The notes below the pieces were generated by a model that saw nothing but the letters and a program-made list of their open reading frames with translations, ran no database searches and was not told the DNA's origin. The translations under genes and the position numbers were made by a program. A stretch of DNA of 64,000 bases from Sphingobium yanoikuyae (GTDB lineage Bacteria; Pseudomonadota; Alphaproteobacteria; Sphingomonadales; Sphingomonadaceae), in the NCBI RefSeq assembly GCF_034424525.1, contig NZ_CP139979.1:372001-436000 (forward strand), read 5' to 3'. Below are positions 17,311-25,819 of this stretch, in pieces; the stretch's first letter is position 1; each line of letters opens with the position of its first letter.

Positions 17311-19170
17311 CTAGGCTGACCAAGCGCCTTGTTTCATGATCTTGGCGAAGCTCATGCGGCAGTAGCCCGCATCATGTATCGTCGGCAAACCGACCTTCCG
17401 CGCCCATTTTTGTGCTGACTGGGGAGGCAATCCCATCCTGTAGCCGATCTCGACCGATCCTATGATCTCTGCTGCAGCCTGAAGAACATCCGCTGCGAGA
17501 TATGCTTTACCGTGGCGACGTATGCGGCCGGTGGCGACGAATTTGAGAAACTGATTGGTGGCCAGGTTGAGTATCTCGCTGGCATCGGCGCCTGATAGCT
17601 CATCCTCGACATGGGCACCGGACAACGGGTTTTCCAACATCCGCAAAGTGTCGATGAGTTCGGCCGGGATTAGTATCTGGTGGGACAGGTCCGTCGCCTC
17701 GGAGGTCAGACCGAATCGACCATGCGGCCCCAGGAGCCAGGTGAAGATGCCGGCCCATGGCTTGGCCCGACCACCAATAGCCCTAGCCGCGATTTGTAGC
17801 GGAACGCCGTCAACTATTGCAGGATCGGCTTTGGCTTGGATTTTTGCCTCGAATGCCGCCCAAGCCTTGGTGGTGGTATTGCGGACGCCATATCGCGCCT
17901 CCCAATAAGGGTGGGTCAGCGGCGCGAGTAATCCAGATTGCATCAACTGGGCTATGGCATAGCGGGGCAACTGAGTTGACTGCGACACGGCGGTCAAAGG
18001 CAGACGGTCAGGCTTGGTACGTGCCAGTTCCTCGATTTCTTCGGGATCATGGAACGGTCGAACCACGCCATGAACTCGCACGTCGGTTAGCTTGAAGACG
18101 CCAGCGGCTCGCAGCTTTGCGATGATGGTATCCGTCTCACGCAGTACACGCACGGTTGATTTGGCGGAGATCAGTCCAATTATGTCATTCCCCTCGTCGG
18201 CCGACGGGAGGTCGGTCAGATCGGGGCTTTGACTGAGATCGGGTTGCTCTTGCTGCAGGCCATGTAGAAACATCGCGAACAAGGCTTTGACGCGGGGCGA
18301 GGAGCGGCCGATCCGGGCTTGCTTGACGGCGTGCCCCAATTTGTTCGACCAGTTGTCCCCTTCGCGTGGAGCTGGAAATAGGTCGGCTGGAACGATGGGC
18401 CATTGGCGCAGCAGTGTCACAGCATCATGAAGCGCGCTGATGACCGTCATGGTAAGGTTAGGATTGGTCAGCCATTTTCCGCGCAGTTGGTCGTTTAGCC
18501 AGGGGGAGAGCTTCAAAGCCAAGTCGGCAATGTCGTGCGGCTCCAAACTCGCAATCGGGTCAGGAAACTGTGATCGCGAAGCGGCACGTACATCGGAATC
18601 ATGGCTGAAGAGGCCAGCATAGATGCCCAGATTGTCGCGCATCTCGAGAGGGATGAACTCGGCCGGTCCCTCACGCAGGTCCGCGCTGCAGACATCTTGG
18701 TCGCAGGTGGCAATGCCGTTGGCATACCGCCACCGTTGGGTGACGCCGCATTCGTGACATTCGCTGCGCAGGATCTGAAAGGTTTCCGGGCAGAATGGGA
18801 CGGAGGCCAACTGCCAAATCGCACGATGATGAGCCGATAGGGCAAGGCTGGCCGGTGCATATCGGCGGATGGTGGTTCGCAGTTCGCTCTGCCACGCGCG
18901 TCCACCAAACCAATGTATGATCGCGCTGCCTTCTTCTGGACCGTGGGCATGGTGCAGTAATTGGAGGTACGGCACTACCAGAATGTCAGCCAGCGCCGGT
19001 AGCTGTTCGGCGTTGGTTGTGGCCGCCGTCGGCTTGTTGTCGTAAACCCAGCCAGCCTCGGACAAAAGCGTTCCCGTCCGTGGATATCCGTTCTCGGCAG
19101 TCACACGGGCGACAAGGCCCATGAGACTTTCGCCAGCGATCGGCGCGAGCGGGTATTTCACTTGGCTCAA
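17311..19170 (-). CDS. tniQ: TniQ/TnsD-family target-selection protein
   Basis: This is a 619-aa TniQ protein. The N-terminus has the family pattern PLAPIAGESLMGLVARVTAE. A zinc-binding region with several cysteines (SECHECGVTQRWR, TCDQDVCSAD) follows at about residues 130-165. The rest is a long helical C-terminal region, as in TnsD-size TniQ proteins, which bind a DNA target site and recruit the AAA+ regulator. The start overlaps the tniB stop by 4 bp. The length suggests sequence-specific (TnsD-like) targeting rather than a short CRISPR-type TniQ. The target is unknown. Confidence 0.92.
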   Translation of the reverse strand: MSQVKYPLAPIAGESLMGLVARVTAENGYPRTGTLLSEAGWVYDNKPTAATTNAEQLPALADILVVPYLQLLHHAHGPEEGSAIIHWFGGRAWQSELRTTIRRYAPASLALSAHHRAIWQLASVPFCPETFQILRSECHECGVTQRWRYANGIATCDQDVCSADLREGPAEFIPLEMRDNLGIYAGLFSHDSDVRAASRSQFPDPIASLEPHDIADLALKLSPWLNDQLRGKWLTNPNLTMTVISALHDAVTLLRQWPIVPADLFPAPREGDNWSNKLGHAVKQARIGRSSPRVKALFAMFLHGLQQEQPDLSQSPDLTDLPSADEGNDIIGLISAKSTVRVLRETDTIIAKLRAAGVFKLTDVRVHGVVRPFHDPEEIEELARTKPDRLPLTAVSQSTQLPRYAIAQLMQSGLLAPLTHPYWEARYGVRNTTTKAWAAFEAKIQAKADPAIVDGVPLQIAARAIGGRAKPWAGIFTWLLGPHGRFGLTSEATDLSHQILIPAELIDTLRMLENPLSGAHVEDELSGADASEILNLATNQFLKFVATGRIRRHGKAYLAADVLQAAAEIIGSVEIGYRMGLPPQSAQKWARKVGLPTIHDAGYCRMSFAKIMKQGAWSA

Positions 19171-20117
19171 GCTTCGATCTCCACGAACGGATTATAGTCG
19201 ATGAAGCTATGGGCAATGGCCCAGCTGTTCACTGCCATGGCGAGATCGTTGCGGGTAATCGCATGCCGACCTTCACGCACGACATTTATCGCCGCCGTTT
19301 CCACGATGCGGCAGGTGCGGCCGATGATTCCGCTGCTTGCGAGGCAAAGGGGGCGAGCAATGTCCTCTTCGACCAGGCCGCTGGCGACCTTCATGATCTG
19401 CTTGTCGACCATGGCGGTATCGAGGTCTTCGACGAAGTCCAGGAATAGGTCTCGATCGTCATCCGCCCACCAATCAAGGGGAGGAAGCGTGAGGGGAGGG
19501 AAGAGCCGGCCGTTCAACTCGTGGCTGGACTGGAACAGCTTGTCCGCGTCGTGGGTGCCGAAAAAGGCGATAGGAACAAGGCCAGAATCAAGGAACGTCT
19601 TCAGGCTATCCGTGACATGGGTTGCGGCCGATGACCGGCGCGACAGATGCTGGATTTCATCGATGACGAGCAACTGCACGTTATCCCGTTTGATGGCTTG
19701 CACGGCACGCTTGTGCAGGTTGGGTTCGGTGCCGCGGTCATAAAAGGGGTCGTCCAGGGCCTGCAGGATGGAAGAGAATAGCGACCTGGCGGTGCCAGTG
19801 CTCATGAGCTTGACGATCAGGACGGGCCGGCTGCCTTCGGGAAGTTCGCCCAGGCGTTCGATGCCGTCCCGGAAATGTTCGGCTGCTGTCGTTTTGCCCG
19901 AACCGCTTTCAGCCAGGAGGGTGATGCCATATTGCCGCTCGCCACGGGTGGCGATGCCAGAGCGCCGGACCTCATCCAGCCCAGCTATGATGGCCTCTTG
20001 GCGAGGATGAACAATCTTGATCTGGCGGAACGCGCTGCGGGCATCTGCCACGCGCTGAGAGCGGGCAGCGGCTTCATTCGGCCGTACAACCGGCGGGTTT
20101 GATGTAGTGGTAGTCAT
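19167..20117 (-). CDS. tniB: TniB/TnsC-family AAA+ transposition regulator
   Basis: This is a 316-aa ATPase that links target choice to the transposase. The Walker A motif is LLAESGSGKTTAAEHF, Walker B is QLLVIDEIQHLSRRS, and sensor/arginine regions follow (IAFFGTHDADKLF). TniB/TnsC proteins form filaments on DNA and activate TnsB. It lies 21 bp after tnsB and overlaps tniQ, so the three are one operon. An extended N-terminal tail (residues 1-30) could contact TnsB. Confidence 0.94.
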   Translation of the reverse strand: MTTTTSNPPVVRPNEAAARSQRVADARSAFRQIKIVHPRQEAIIAGLDEVRRSGIATRGERQYGITLLAESGSGKTTAAEHFRDGIERLGELPEGSRPVLIVKLMSTGTARSLFSSILQALDDPFYDRGTEPNLHKRAVQAIKRDNVQLLVIDEIQHLSRRSSAATHVTDSLKTFLDSGLVPIAFFGTHDADKLFQSSHELNGRLFPPLTLPPLDWWADDDRDLFLDFVEDLDTAMVDKQIMKVASGLVEEDIARPLCLASSGIIGRTCRIVETAAINVVREGRHAITRNDLAMAVNSWAIAHSFIDYNPFVEIEA

Positions 20118-20138
20118 GTGTTGCCTTTCGGGTAGGGG

Positions 20139-22403
20139 TTAGAAATAGCTGCTGTCGTTCGAGCGCTTTTTGCGTTCGCGGCGTGGTTCGGGGTCGGTGG
20201 TCGACGCGTCCGGGGTGGGTGGCGGCGCAGGAGCACGCCGGTCGCGCTCTGGCATGTCCTCTGGCGTCGCCTCCCGGGCATTGGCAGCTTTCGCCTTCTG
20301 CCGGTTGCTCCGCCGTTTAGATGCGGTAGGGGCCGCTTTCTGTGGAGCGGGGCGACGAGACAGGGTGTCGGCATCGTGCATCTCGTGCTCGATCACGTCT
20401 GCATAGATGATCGGGATGTCGACTGGTTCAGGGCGCTCCCGCTGCAGGGTAGCGAGCTCACCGGTGATGCTGCGGATGCGCTTGTTTTCGAGCAGCTTGG
20501 CCAGAAGCTTGCGCTCACGCTCCTTGGCTTCGGGCGTCAGCTGGTCGATGGCGTCGAGAAGCTCGGCGCGGCAGGCGTCACGCCATTCCCGTGAGTTGAA
20601 GTCGGCGGCTTCCGCCTTGGCCTTCTCACGGATCTGCTCGTGCATCCACAGGCTGATCGGCTCGTCGGTATAGCCGGCCGTCTGGCAGTACAGCTCGACG
20701 TCCTGATTGGTTTTGCGGTTGATCACCCAGATCTTGCGCAGATCGTACGGGTCATAGCGGAACGACACCGTTGCAGTGGCATTCTTCAGGCGCTGACGCT
20801 TGCCTTCCAAGGGGACAAGATCAGCGAGCAGGTCAGGCACGGCTTTGTAATCGCCGAAGCGCAGGCCATTCCACTCGATGCCAGCGTGGGTCAGCCGGTG
20901 CGAATTGATCTTGGGGAGAAGGGCCTTCTCGAAGATGCGAGGATCACGCGGTAGAACGATCCCGTACTGGGCGGTGCCCTGTTTCCAACAGAGCAGAGGC
21001 TGTTTCTCGTTCAGGCCGCCATGCGGGGTCGTGTGATAGACCGCGATGGCGAACATGATGAGTGCCTCGAGTTCGTCGAGCGTCAGCACGGCATCCACGG
21101 CGGGGTCGTAATCATACTCGCGGGAGAGGGCGATCGGCAGATGGGCGCCGGCCACCTTCGATGACACGTAATTGTGGATGGTGAGGAAGATGCGCTCAAC
21201 AAGGGCTCGTTCGCGCGGCTTCTTCCGACCACTGATGCGGACCGTTGCACCGGTCGCCTTGCTCATGCTCTCCATATCGTGGCTGCGGAATTCCATGCCG
21301 CCATCCACGTGATATGTGCTGCACAGGCCGCAGACGTCCTGGGCTTCAGGGTGCTTGTTCTTGATGATCGGCGGCACGATCTTCGGTAGAACAGACCGGC
21401 GAAGCAACTCCGACACGGTGGCGTATGATGGGGCATTGAAAGACAGCATGTGCGAGAGCACGACCCTGCTGAACCCATCAACAAGTGCGGAGAAAGTCGG
21501 GCGGCCCAGAATGATGGCGCGTTCCACGTCGATGACGAGGAGAGCGGGTATGGGGGTGTGATCCATAAGCCCGAATTCCAGAGGACGCTCCGCCTCATGC
21601 CCTTTCCCTGCGCCACGCCACCGAGAGTAGGCTGCCTGCTTGCCGTGGCGGGCACCGACCGTTTGCTCACACTCAAGCATTTTGATGTCGCGATATGTGG
21701 TGCTCAGGCTCACCGGGAGGAGCGGCTCCGTAGGCATCTCGTATTCGAGCGAAGTGCCATCGTTGACGCGGCTAATCTCAGCGTTGGTCAGCACATTGAT
21801 ATCGGTGACGCTCTTCTTCGACGCATAGTAAGTCAAAGCCAGGCGCTGGCGGATTTCCATGCGGATGCCATCTTCATCATAGCAATGGCGCCCCTGGGCG
21901 CTCGTGGCCTCACGAGCATCGCGGTCGCCGACTTTACCGCGCTCCCGCATCCAGCGTTTCACGGTGTGCGGATTGGGTGCCTCGCCATATTTGGCGTGCA
22001 ACTCGGGGGTCCAGTGCTCGGCAAATCCTGCAGAGATTGCCTTCACGCCGGTCATTACGCCGTTCCGATCGAGCAGCCGTAATGTTGCCAGCCGAAGTGC
22101 GCTTTCGGGATCGAGTTCCTCACATTCGGCGGGCGTGAGATGTGATTCAGCGATCTTGTTCTTGGCCGGCGACTGCCCACGGTCTGCCATCTGGAAGAAT
22201 TGACCGTTCTGAAGCAGCGTCCGAAAGCGCTCCTGGTCCATTGGACGGACGACGCCGGCGTCATCGAGATATTCGACGGGCTTGCCTGTGGCAGCATGTT
22301 CGAAGTTCAGGCGTGTGCCATATCCATGTGATGTAAAAACACAGGGTTGACCTTCGATACTGTATAGCTGATTGCGTTTGAGCTTATAGGGGAAGTAATT
22401 CAC
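20139..22403 (-). CDS. tnsB: TnsB/TniA-family DDE transposase
   Basis: This is a 754-aa Mu-type transposase that cuts and joins transposon 3' ends. N-terminal HTH domains are followed by the RNase H-like core with Asp281 (LMDHTPIPAL), Asp367 (YHVDGGMEF) and Glu403 (RALVERIF). The last two are 35 residues apart, as in DD(35)E enzymes. The C-terminal 90 residues are basic and Pro/Ala-rich, like the TnsC-contacting tail of TnsB. The GTG at 22403 is chosen for GGGAGAG just upstream; the longer frame adds 13 residues without a ribosome site. It looks fully active. Confidence 0.94.
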   Translation of the reverse strand: MNYFPYKLKRNQLYSIEGQPCVFTSHGYGTRLNFEHAATGKPVEYLDDAGVVRPMDQERFRTLLQNGQFFQMADRGQSPAKNKIAESHLTPAECEELDPESALRLATLRLLDRNGVMTGVKAISAGFAEHWTPELHAKYGEAPNPHTVKRWMRERGKVGDRDAREATSAQGRHCYDEDGIRMEIRQRLALTYYASKKSVTDINVLTNAEISRVNDGTSLEYEMPTEPLLPVSLSTTYRDIKMLECEQTVGARHGKQAAYSRWRGAGKGHEAERPLEFGLMDHTPIPALLVIDVERAIILGRPTFSALVDGFSRVVLSHMLSFNAPSYATVSELLRRSVLPKIVPPIIKNKHPEAQDVCGLCSTYHVDGGMEFRSHDMESMSKATGATVRISGRKKPRERALVERIFLTIHNYVSSKVAGAHLPIALSREYDYDPAVDAVLTLDELEALIMFAIAVYHTTPHGGLNEKQPLLCWKQGTAQYGIVLPRDPRIFEKALLPKINSHRLTHAGIEWNGLRFGDYKAVPDLLADLVPLEGKRQRLKNATATVSFRYDPYDLRKIWVINRKTNQDVELYCQTAGYTDEPISLWMHEQIREKAKAEAADFNSREWRDACRAELLDAIDQLTPEAKERERKLLAKLLENKRIRSITGELATLQRERPEPVDIPIIYADVIEHEMHDADTLSRRPAPQKAAPTASKRRSNRQKAKAANAREATPEDMPERDRRAPAPPPTPDASTTDPEPRRERKKRSNDSSYF

Positions 22404-22577
22404 GTATCTCTCCCGAGATTTGGGTATTCTGAGGGCGCGCAAAATCCATCAGCAGTAGATATTTCTACGCTGCGAATGGCATTGCTTCTGTTGTGATGGG
22501 TGCCTGCGGGTTCGTCAGGCAGTTATGATTTCACTCTAGGTCATGGTTGAATCCTTCCTGGGGTATTTGATCTATGA

Positions 22578-23378
22578 TCAGATGAAGCTGACAGGCATCT
22601 CATCGATGAGAGGCTGCGTGAGATCGAGCGACACGATGCGCCTCACCAGCATGGCGAAAGTGATTGCCCGCCCTTGGACAAAATTTCCGGGCGCCATCAG
22701 CTCAGCGAATTCGCCCAACTGCATGTCATCCCCTTTGCTGCGGAGGCTTTCGACGAGCCGCTTCTGCGACGATGAGATGGCCGTGCGGCGCATCGAGCTG
22801 GCGAGGCGTACGTTGAAGCGGTGGCGGCTATTCTCGAAAATTTCGGAACCGAAGGTGATACGGAATTCGTGGCCTACCCGGCGGCAAATTTCTGCGACGC
22901 CGGCAAGCTTCAGCCGATATTCTGGATCTCGCAGGTCCGCATCGTCGCCTTTGACTTCGACGACCGCCAGGCGTCCATCGGCGTCCAGTATGTCGACGTC
23001 GCTTGTGTACCGCTCCTTTTTCCTCAGGATGAATTCGAAGCGGCGAGCTTCTGATTGGTAGTGGACAACATTGGGGTCCGTCTCGCATCGCTCGATCAGT
23101 GCAAGCTGATGCAGGCTCTCATAATGCTGTGTGCGGCCGACCTTCACGGAAGGGTACCAGCCGCTCGCATGGTGCGTTCCGCCAGAGACTGTTCGGAGCG
23201 ATCCATTGTCGTTGGCGACCACAATGCGAGCCATGGTGTTGACCAGGCTGTTGTGCTTCCTCAGCAAGGTTTCGGCGCGCAACCGGCCAGCGGAAGGCTC
23301 GTATGACGGGTTGCGCAGCATGAGGTTGATAGCGGCGCGAACGTCGATCTCAGCCAGTTCTTCATACGCGTCAGTCAT
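22578..23378 (-). CDS. tnsA: TnsA-like endonuclease
   Basis: This is a 266-aa heteromeric transposase subunit that cuts the 5' ends, allowing cut-and-paste transposition. Residues with the TnsA catalytic layout are visible: Glu87 (YESLHQLALIE), Asp127/129 (SDVDILD) and Glu141-x-Lys143 (VVEVKGD). A C-terminal helical domain follows. The start is placed at ATG 23378 (MTDAYEELAE); a TTG 84 bp upstream is possible. It precedes tnsB with about 170 bp between, a gap with no clear feature. Confidence 0.88.
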   Translation of the reverse strand: MTDAYEELAEIDVRAAINLMLRNPSYEPSAGRLRAETLLRKHNSLVNTMARIVVANDNGSLRTVSGGTHHASGWYPSVKVGRTQHYESLHQLALIERCETDPNVVHYQSEARRFEFILRKKERYTSDVDILDADGRLAVVEVKGDDADLRDPEYRLKLAGVAEICRRVGHEFRITFGSEIFENSRHRFNVRLASSMRRTAISSSQKRLVESLRSKGDDMQLGEFAELMAPGNFVQGRAITFAMLVRRIVSLDLTQPLIDEMPVSFI

Positions 23379-23561
23379 GCCAGAACGTCCAACCGCGACG
23401 GTTGCTGTTGGGCCATTTGGAGCGAGAACGACTCCACGTCTTAACGCGCTGCTGTCGTTCAAAATGTCGGATGATCTCGATCAGATACTCTGTATAAACG
23501 ATTGAAACGAGGTTGTTTCGATCTGCACTTCGCGGTTTAGTCGTCATCGCACTGTCTCCAT

Positions 23562-23650
23562 GTTGGTCACGATACTGTGCATTTAGGAACGCTAAAATGA
23601 CCGTGATGGCAACAGGAATGTGGTTTTAACTGCACAGTATCGTGACCAAC
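23562..23650. promoter_or_regulatory. Perfect 20-bp inverted repeat in the divergent tnsA/TnsB-like promoter region
   Basis: GTTGGTCACGATACTGTGCA at 23562-23581 is repeated in exact inverted form at 23631-23650, with 49 bp between. After one mismatch three more bases pair, so the arms approach 24 bp. It lies between the tnsA start (23378) and the start of the divergent TnsB-like gene (23692). Transposon-end sites bound by TnsB are usually direct repeats within one end, so a shared operator is the more likely reading. The rest of 23379-23561 shows only a short GAAAC/GTTTC dyad. Confidence 0.75.
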
Positions 23651-23691
23651 TCACTTGACGATGCGTGCCTTACTGTTCTAATAAGTCATGG

Positions 23692-24873
23692 ATGAACAGT
23701 AAGAAAAACGGCACGCGCGACGTTGGTTCGGATCGGTCGGCCCTCGAAACTGACGAGGAGTTGGTCAAACGGCATGCCGCTTCAGGCTTTTCTGGCGAAT
23801 CAGAGTACGCCCTGTTCCTGTCTCTGGATGATTCTAAGCGGGAGGCGGTGATTGCCAGACTGAGGACGATGGACCTCTATCTTCGCGACGATGACCCCAT
23901 GCCCGTGGGCGACGCGTGCAGCGCGCTCGATATGGAGCAGCGCAATTTTTACCGACTGCTGAAGAAGCTGAAGGATCTGGGCCCAACTCGAGGTCTGTCA
24001 CCGAGCTTCCGGGTGAAGGCTGTCGCGGCACCAGCACAGAAAGGCTTCGCACCCGTTGCCGAGCGTGCGCTGCGCTGGAAACTGCAGCATGAGCCCGCGG
24101 CTTCGCCCGCGTCGATCATACGCTGGATATTTGAATCCTGCGCGGATGCGGGCGAGGCGCCTCCGTCTGCATCCTCGATCCAGCGACGCATAAAGGTACT
24201 CCGCCGGGAAGGTGTCGCAGAGCCGGCGGCTGGGGCTGCTGGTCTTCAGATCCTGGTGGACCAGACCGCAGTCGATGTGATGGTTCAGATCAGCGGCCGG
24301 GTGGAATTGGCTACGGCTACGTTCATTGTCGATACCAGCTCTAGGATGATCCTTGGATTGGGGGTGGGCGATCCGCTGATTCCGGAAGACGGGCTCATGC
24401 GCGCTACCCGCAATATGGATGACGACCTCATGCGCCATCTCGTGCAGCACACGCAGGTGCATTTCGATCGCGTGGAGTCGATCGACTTTATCGCGCCTCC
24501 AGGCGGGGCGCGGCAGAGCAAGCAGTTGCAGAAGCGCTTTCGGGTCTTCAACCGCCGAGTGTCGTTTGACATTCATGCAGGCGGAAAGTGGCGTCACGGC
24601 ACACAGCTGGTCCGCTACCTGGGCGACACGCTGGGGCCGTATCAGTTCAAACCGCGGTTTACAGAGGAGGGGGCTCCTCTCAGCAACTCGATCAGCGAGG
24701 GGATTGAGCAGGAGATCATAGAGCGGGCGTTGCTCGTGGAGGCGATGCGCTGGAACGAAAGCCAGTGGCAGCAGGCGGAGCCGACGGTCGAGAAGTCTCA
24801 GCGCATGCGTGAAGAGCGGGCGAATGCGATCACCGCCCTTTTCCGTGATGTAGTCATGCGGCCCGAGTTCTAG
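23692..24873 (+). CDS. Catalytically degenerate TnsB-like protein
   Basis: This is a 393-aa protein with the outline of TnsB but roughly half its size. N-terminal HTH-like segments (MEQRNFYRLLKKLKDLGP; later SASSIQRRIKVLRREG) precede an RNase H-like core. Asp190 in LQILVDQTAVDVMV matches the first TnsB acid, and ATATFIVDTSSRMILGL matches its PTFSALVDGFSRVVLSH. The second acid is missing (IDFIAPPGG against YHVDGGMEF) and the third is replaced (TQLVRYLG against RALVERIF). It therefore should not catalyse strand transfer but could still bind DNA or TnsB sites. It is divergent from tnsA across the 20-bp inverted repeat. A regulator or transposition-control role is inference. GTG 23665 is an alternative start. 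Confidence 0.75.
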   Translation: MNSKKNGTRDVGSDRSALETDEELVKRHAASGFSGESEYALFLSLDDSKREAVIARLRTMDLYLRDDDPMPVGDACSALDMEQRNFYRLLKKLKDLGPTRGLSPSFRVKAVAAPAQKGFAPVAERALRWKLQHEPAASPASIIRWIFESCADAGEAPPSASSIQRRIKVLRREGVAEPAAGAAGLQILVDQTAVDVMVQISGRVELATATFIVDTSSRMILGLGVGDPLIPEDGLMRATRNMDDDLMRHLVQHTQVHFDRVESIDFIAPPGGARQSKQLQKRFRVFNRRVSFDIHAGGKWRHGTQLVRYLGDTLGPYQFKPRFTEEGAPLSNSISEGIEQEIIERALLVEAMRWNESQWQQAEPTVEKSQRMREERANAITALFRDVVMRPEF

Positions 24874-24903
24874 TCGGGCCCGAGCAACGCGATTATTGCG
24901 ATG

Positions 24904-25656
24904 TTACGATATGTCGATTTCTAGCAGATACGCTGGAACGGTGCGTTTCAACGTTTCGGAGTGTGGGCCAACTTTGGAGGCGGTGACGTCGGCAATGTGG
25001 GTTTCGCGGGTTAAGGTCAGTTGTGCGCCGGTGGCGAAAACAACCTCCTTCTCGTTGCCGAGGTCTCCATCCCGACTGTAAGCGTAGGCTTTGGTTTGTG
25101 GCTGGATGACGTGGACGACCATCAGGTCCATCCGGCCAGCGTCATAAGCTTTGCTTTTCCACTCTGCATTCCTGCGTGCCACTTGCGGGCAGAAGGATGT
25201 GGAGAATGGGCGGGTCGTCGTGAAAGTTTGTACGCCGAGCGGCCATGAGCCACCGTGGAACAAGAATTGTCCATTTGGCATCGTCACCCCGATAGCTTTG
25301 ATCGCGCTATCCGCCGCAGATAAGTCGGCCTCTGAGAACTCAGCCTGATAAGCACTTAGGGCTTGAGGCACGTTTGACGGCATCAGGTTGCGGAGATCGC
25401 GATATTCAGAGCTTGCTGACAGCGCTTTGTCTATGTGACGCTCGAGCGCGTTATCTGCACCCTCACGAAGCATGCGCGCCGCGGCCTGGACATGGTTCGA
25501 GACTTCCTCAAGCAGCTTGTCTTTCGTGGTGAAGGATTCGGCTAACGAATAACCCTTTTGGCAAAGGGATAGCGCTTCTTCATCGGTGGACTGGCGGTAA
25601 CTCCATGCTTCGTATGGGGTGGAAAATACGTTCACAACCCGAGCGATCTGATTCAT
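24904..25656 (-). CDS. Putative ADP-ribosyltransferase-fold protein
   Basis: This is a 250-aa protein. The N-terminal 110 residues are helical with no known motif. The C-terminal half shows the order of motifs of ADP-ribosyltransferase toxins: FLFHGGSWPL (HG in place of the usual RG), TTTRPFSTSFCPQVA (STS motif) and GNEKEVVFATGAQLTLTRE (an E-x-E followed by a strand). No signal peptide is present, so it would act inside the cell. It converges with the TnsB-like gene (30 bp apart) and could be a defence or toxin cargo. No antitoxin gene is visible next to it. The assignment is by motif only. Confidence 0.5.
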   Translation of the reverse strand: MNQIARVVNVFSTPYEAWSYRQSTDEEALSLCQKGYSLAESFTTKDKLLEEVSNHVQAAARMLREGADNALERHIDKALSASSEYRDLRNLMPSNVPQALSAYQAEFSEADLSAADSAIKAIGVTMPNGQFLFHGGSWPLGVQTFTTTRPFSTSFCPQVARRNAEWKSKAYDAGRMDLMVVHVIQPQTKAYAYSRDGDLGNEKEVVFATGAQLTLTRETHIADVTASKVGPHSETLKRTVPAYLLEIDIS

Positions 25657-25819
25657 TTGGCTTGGTCATCCACCCTGTGAGGTTTTCTTAAAGCGATCGG
25701 CCCTCAGGCTTCAGAAAGCTCTATGAGGAGCGCTTCCGCGTCTCCGACGCCGACTATGGTTATGACTTCAACATCTGTCCGGCGTCAGCACCCATGGCAC
25801 AGATTATGGGTTGAGATTT

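Larger units (their letters stand above)
14118..17314 (+). pseudogene. Small sphingomonad gene split by IS256 element
   Basis: The first part starts at 14118 (MIITLSDPLAGIRERKAAL) behind GGATGGAG and reaches codon AAG at 14243. The second part resumes at 17261 (RAMLARIEERSRDAGVV) and ends at 17314. Deleting 14244-17252 plus one CGCGCAAG copy joins TARK to RAML in frame and gives a basic helical protein of about 59 aa. I recognise no function. Its stop codon overlaps the tniQ stop on the other strand (17311-17313), so the two genes converge tightly and probably belong to the same module. Confidence 0.75.

Noticed and set aside
23562..23650. Reading the 20-bp inverted repeat as the two ends of a mobile element
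   Set aside because: Only 49 bp lie between the arms and there is no flanking duplication; a regulatory dyad fits better.
25657..25794. Possible gene end (KLYEERFRVSDADYGYDFN) left of the IS3 element
   Set aside because: Only about 35 codons after an in-frame stop and no family recognised; probably a remnant, too short to name.
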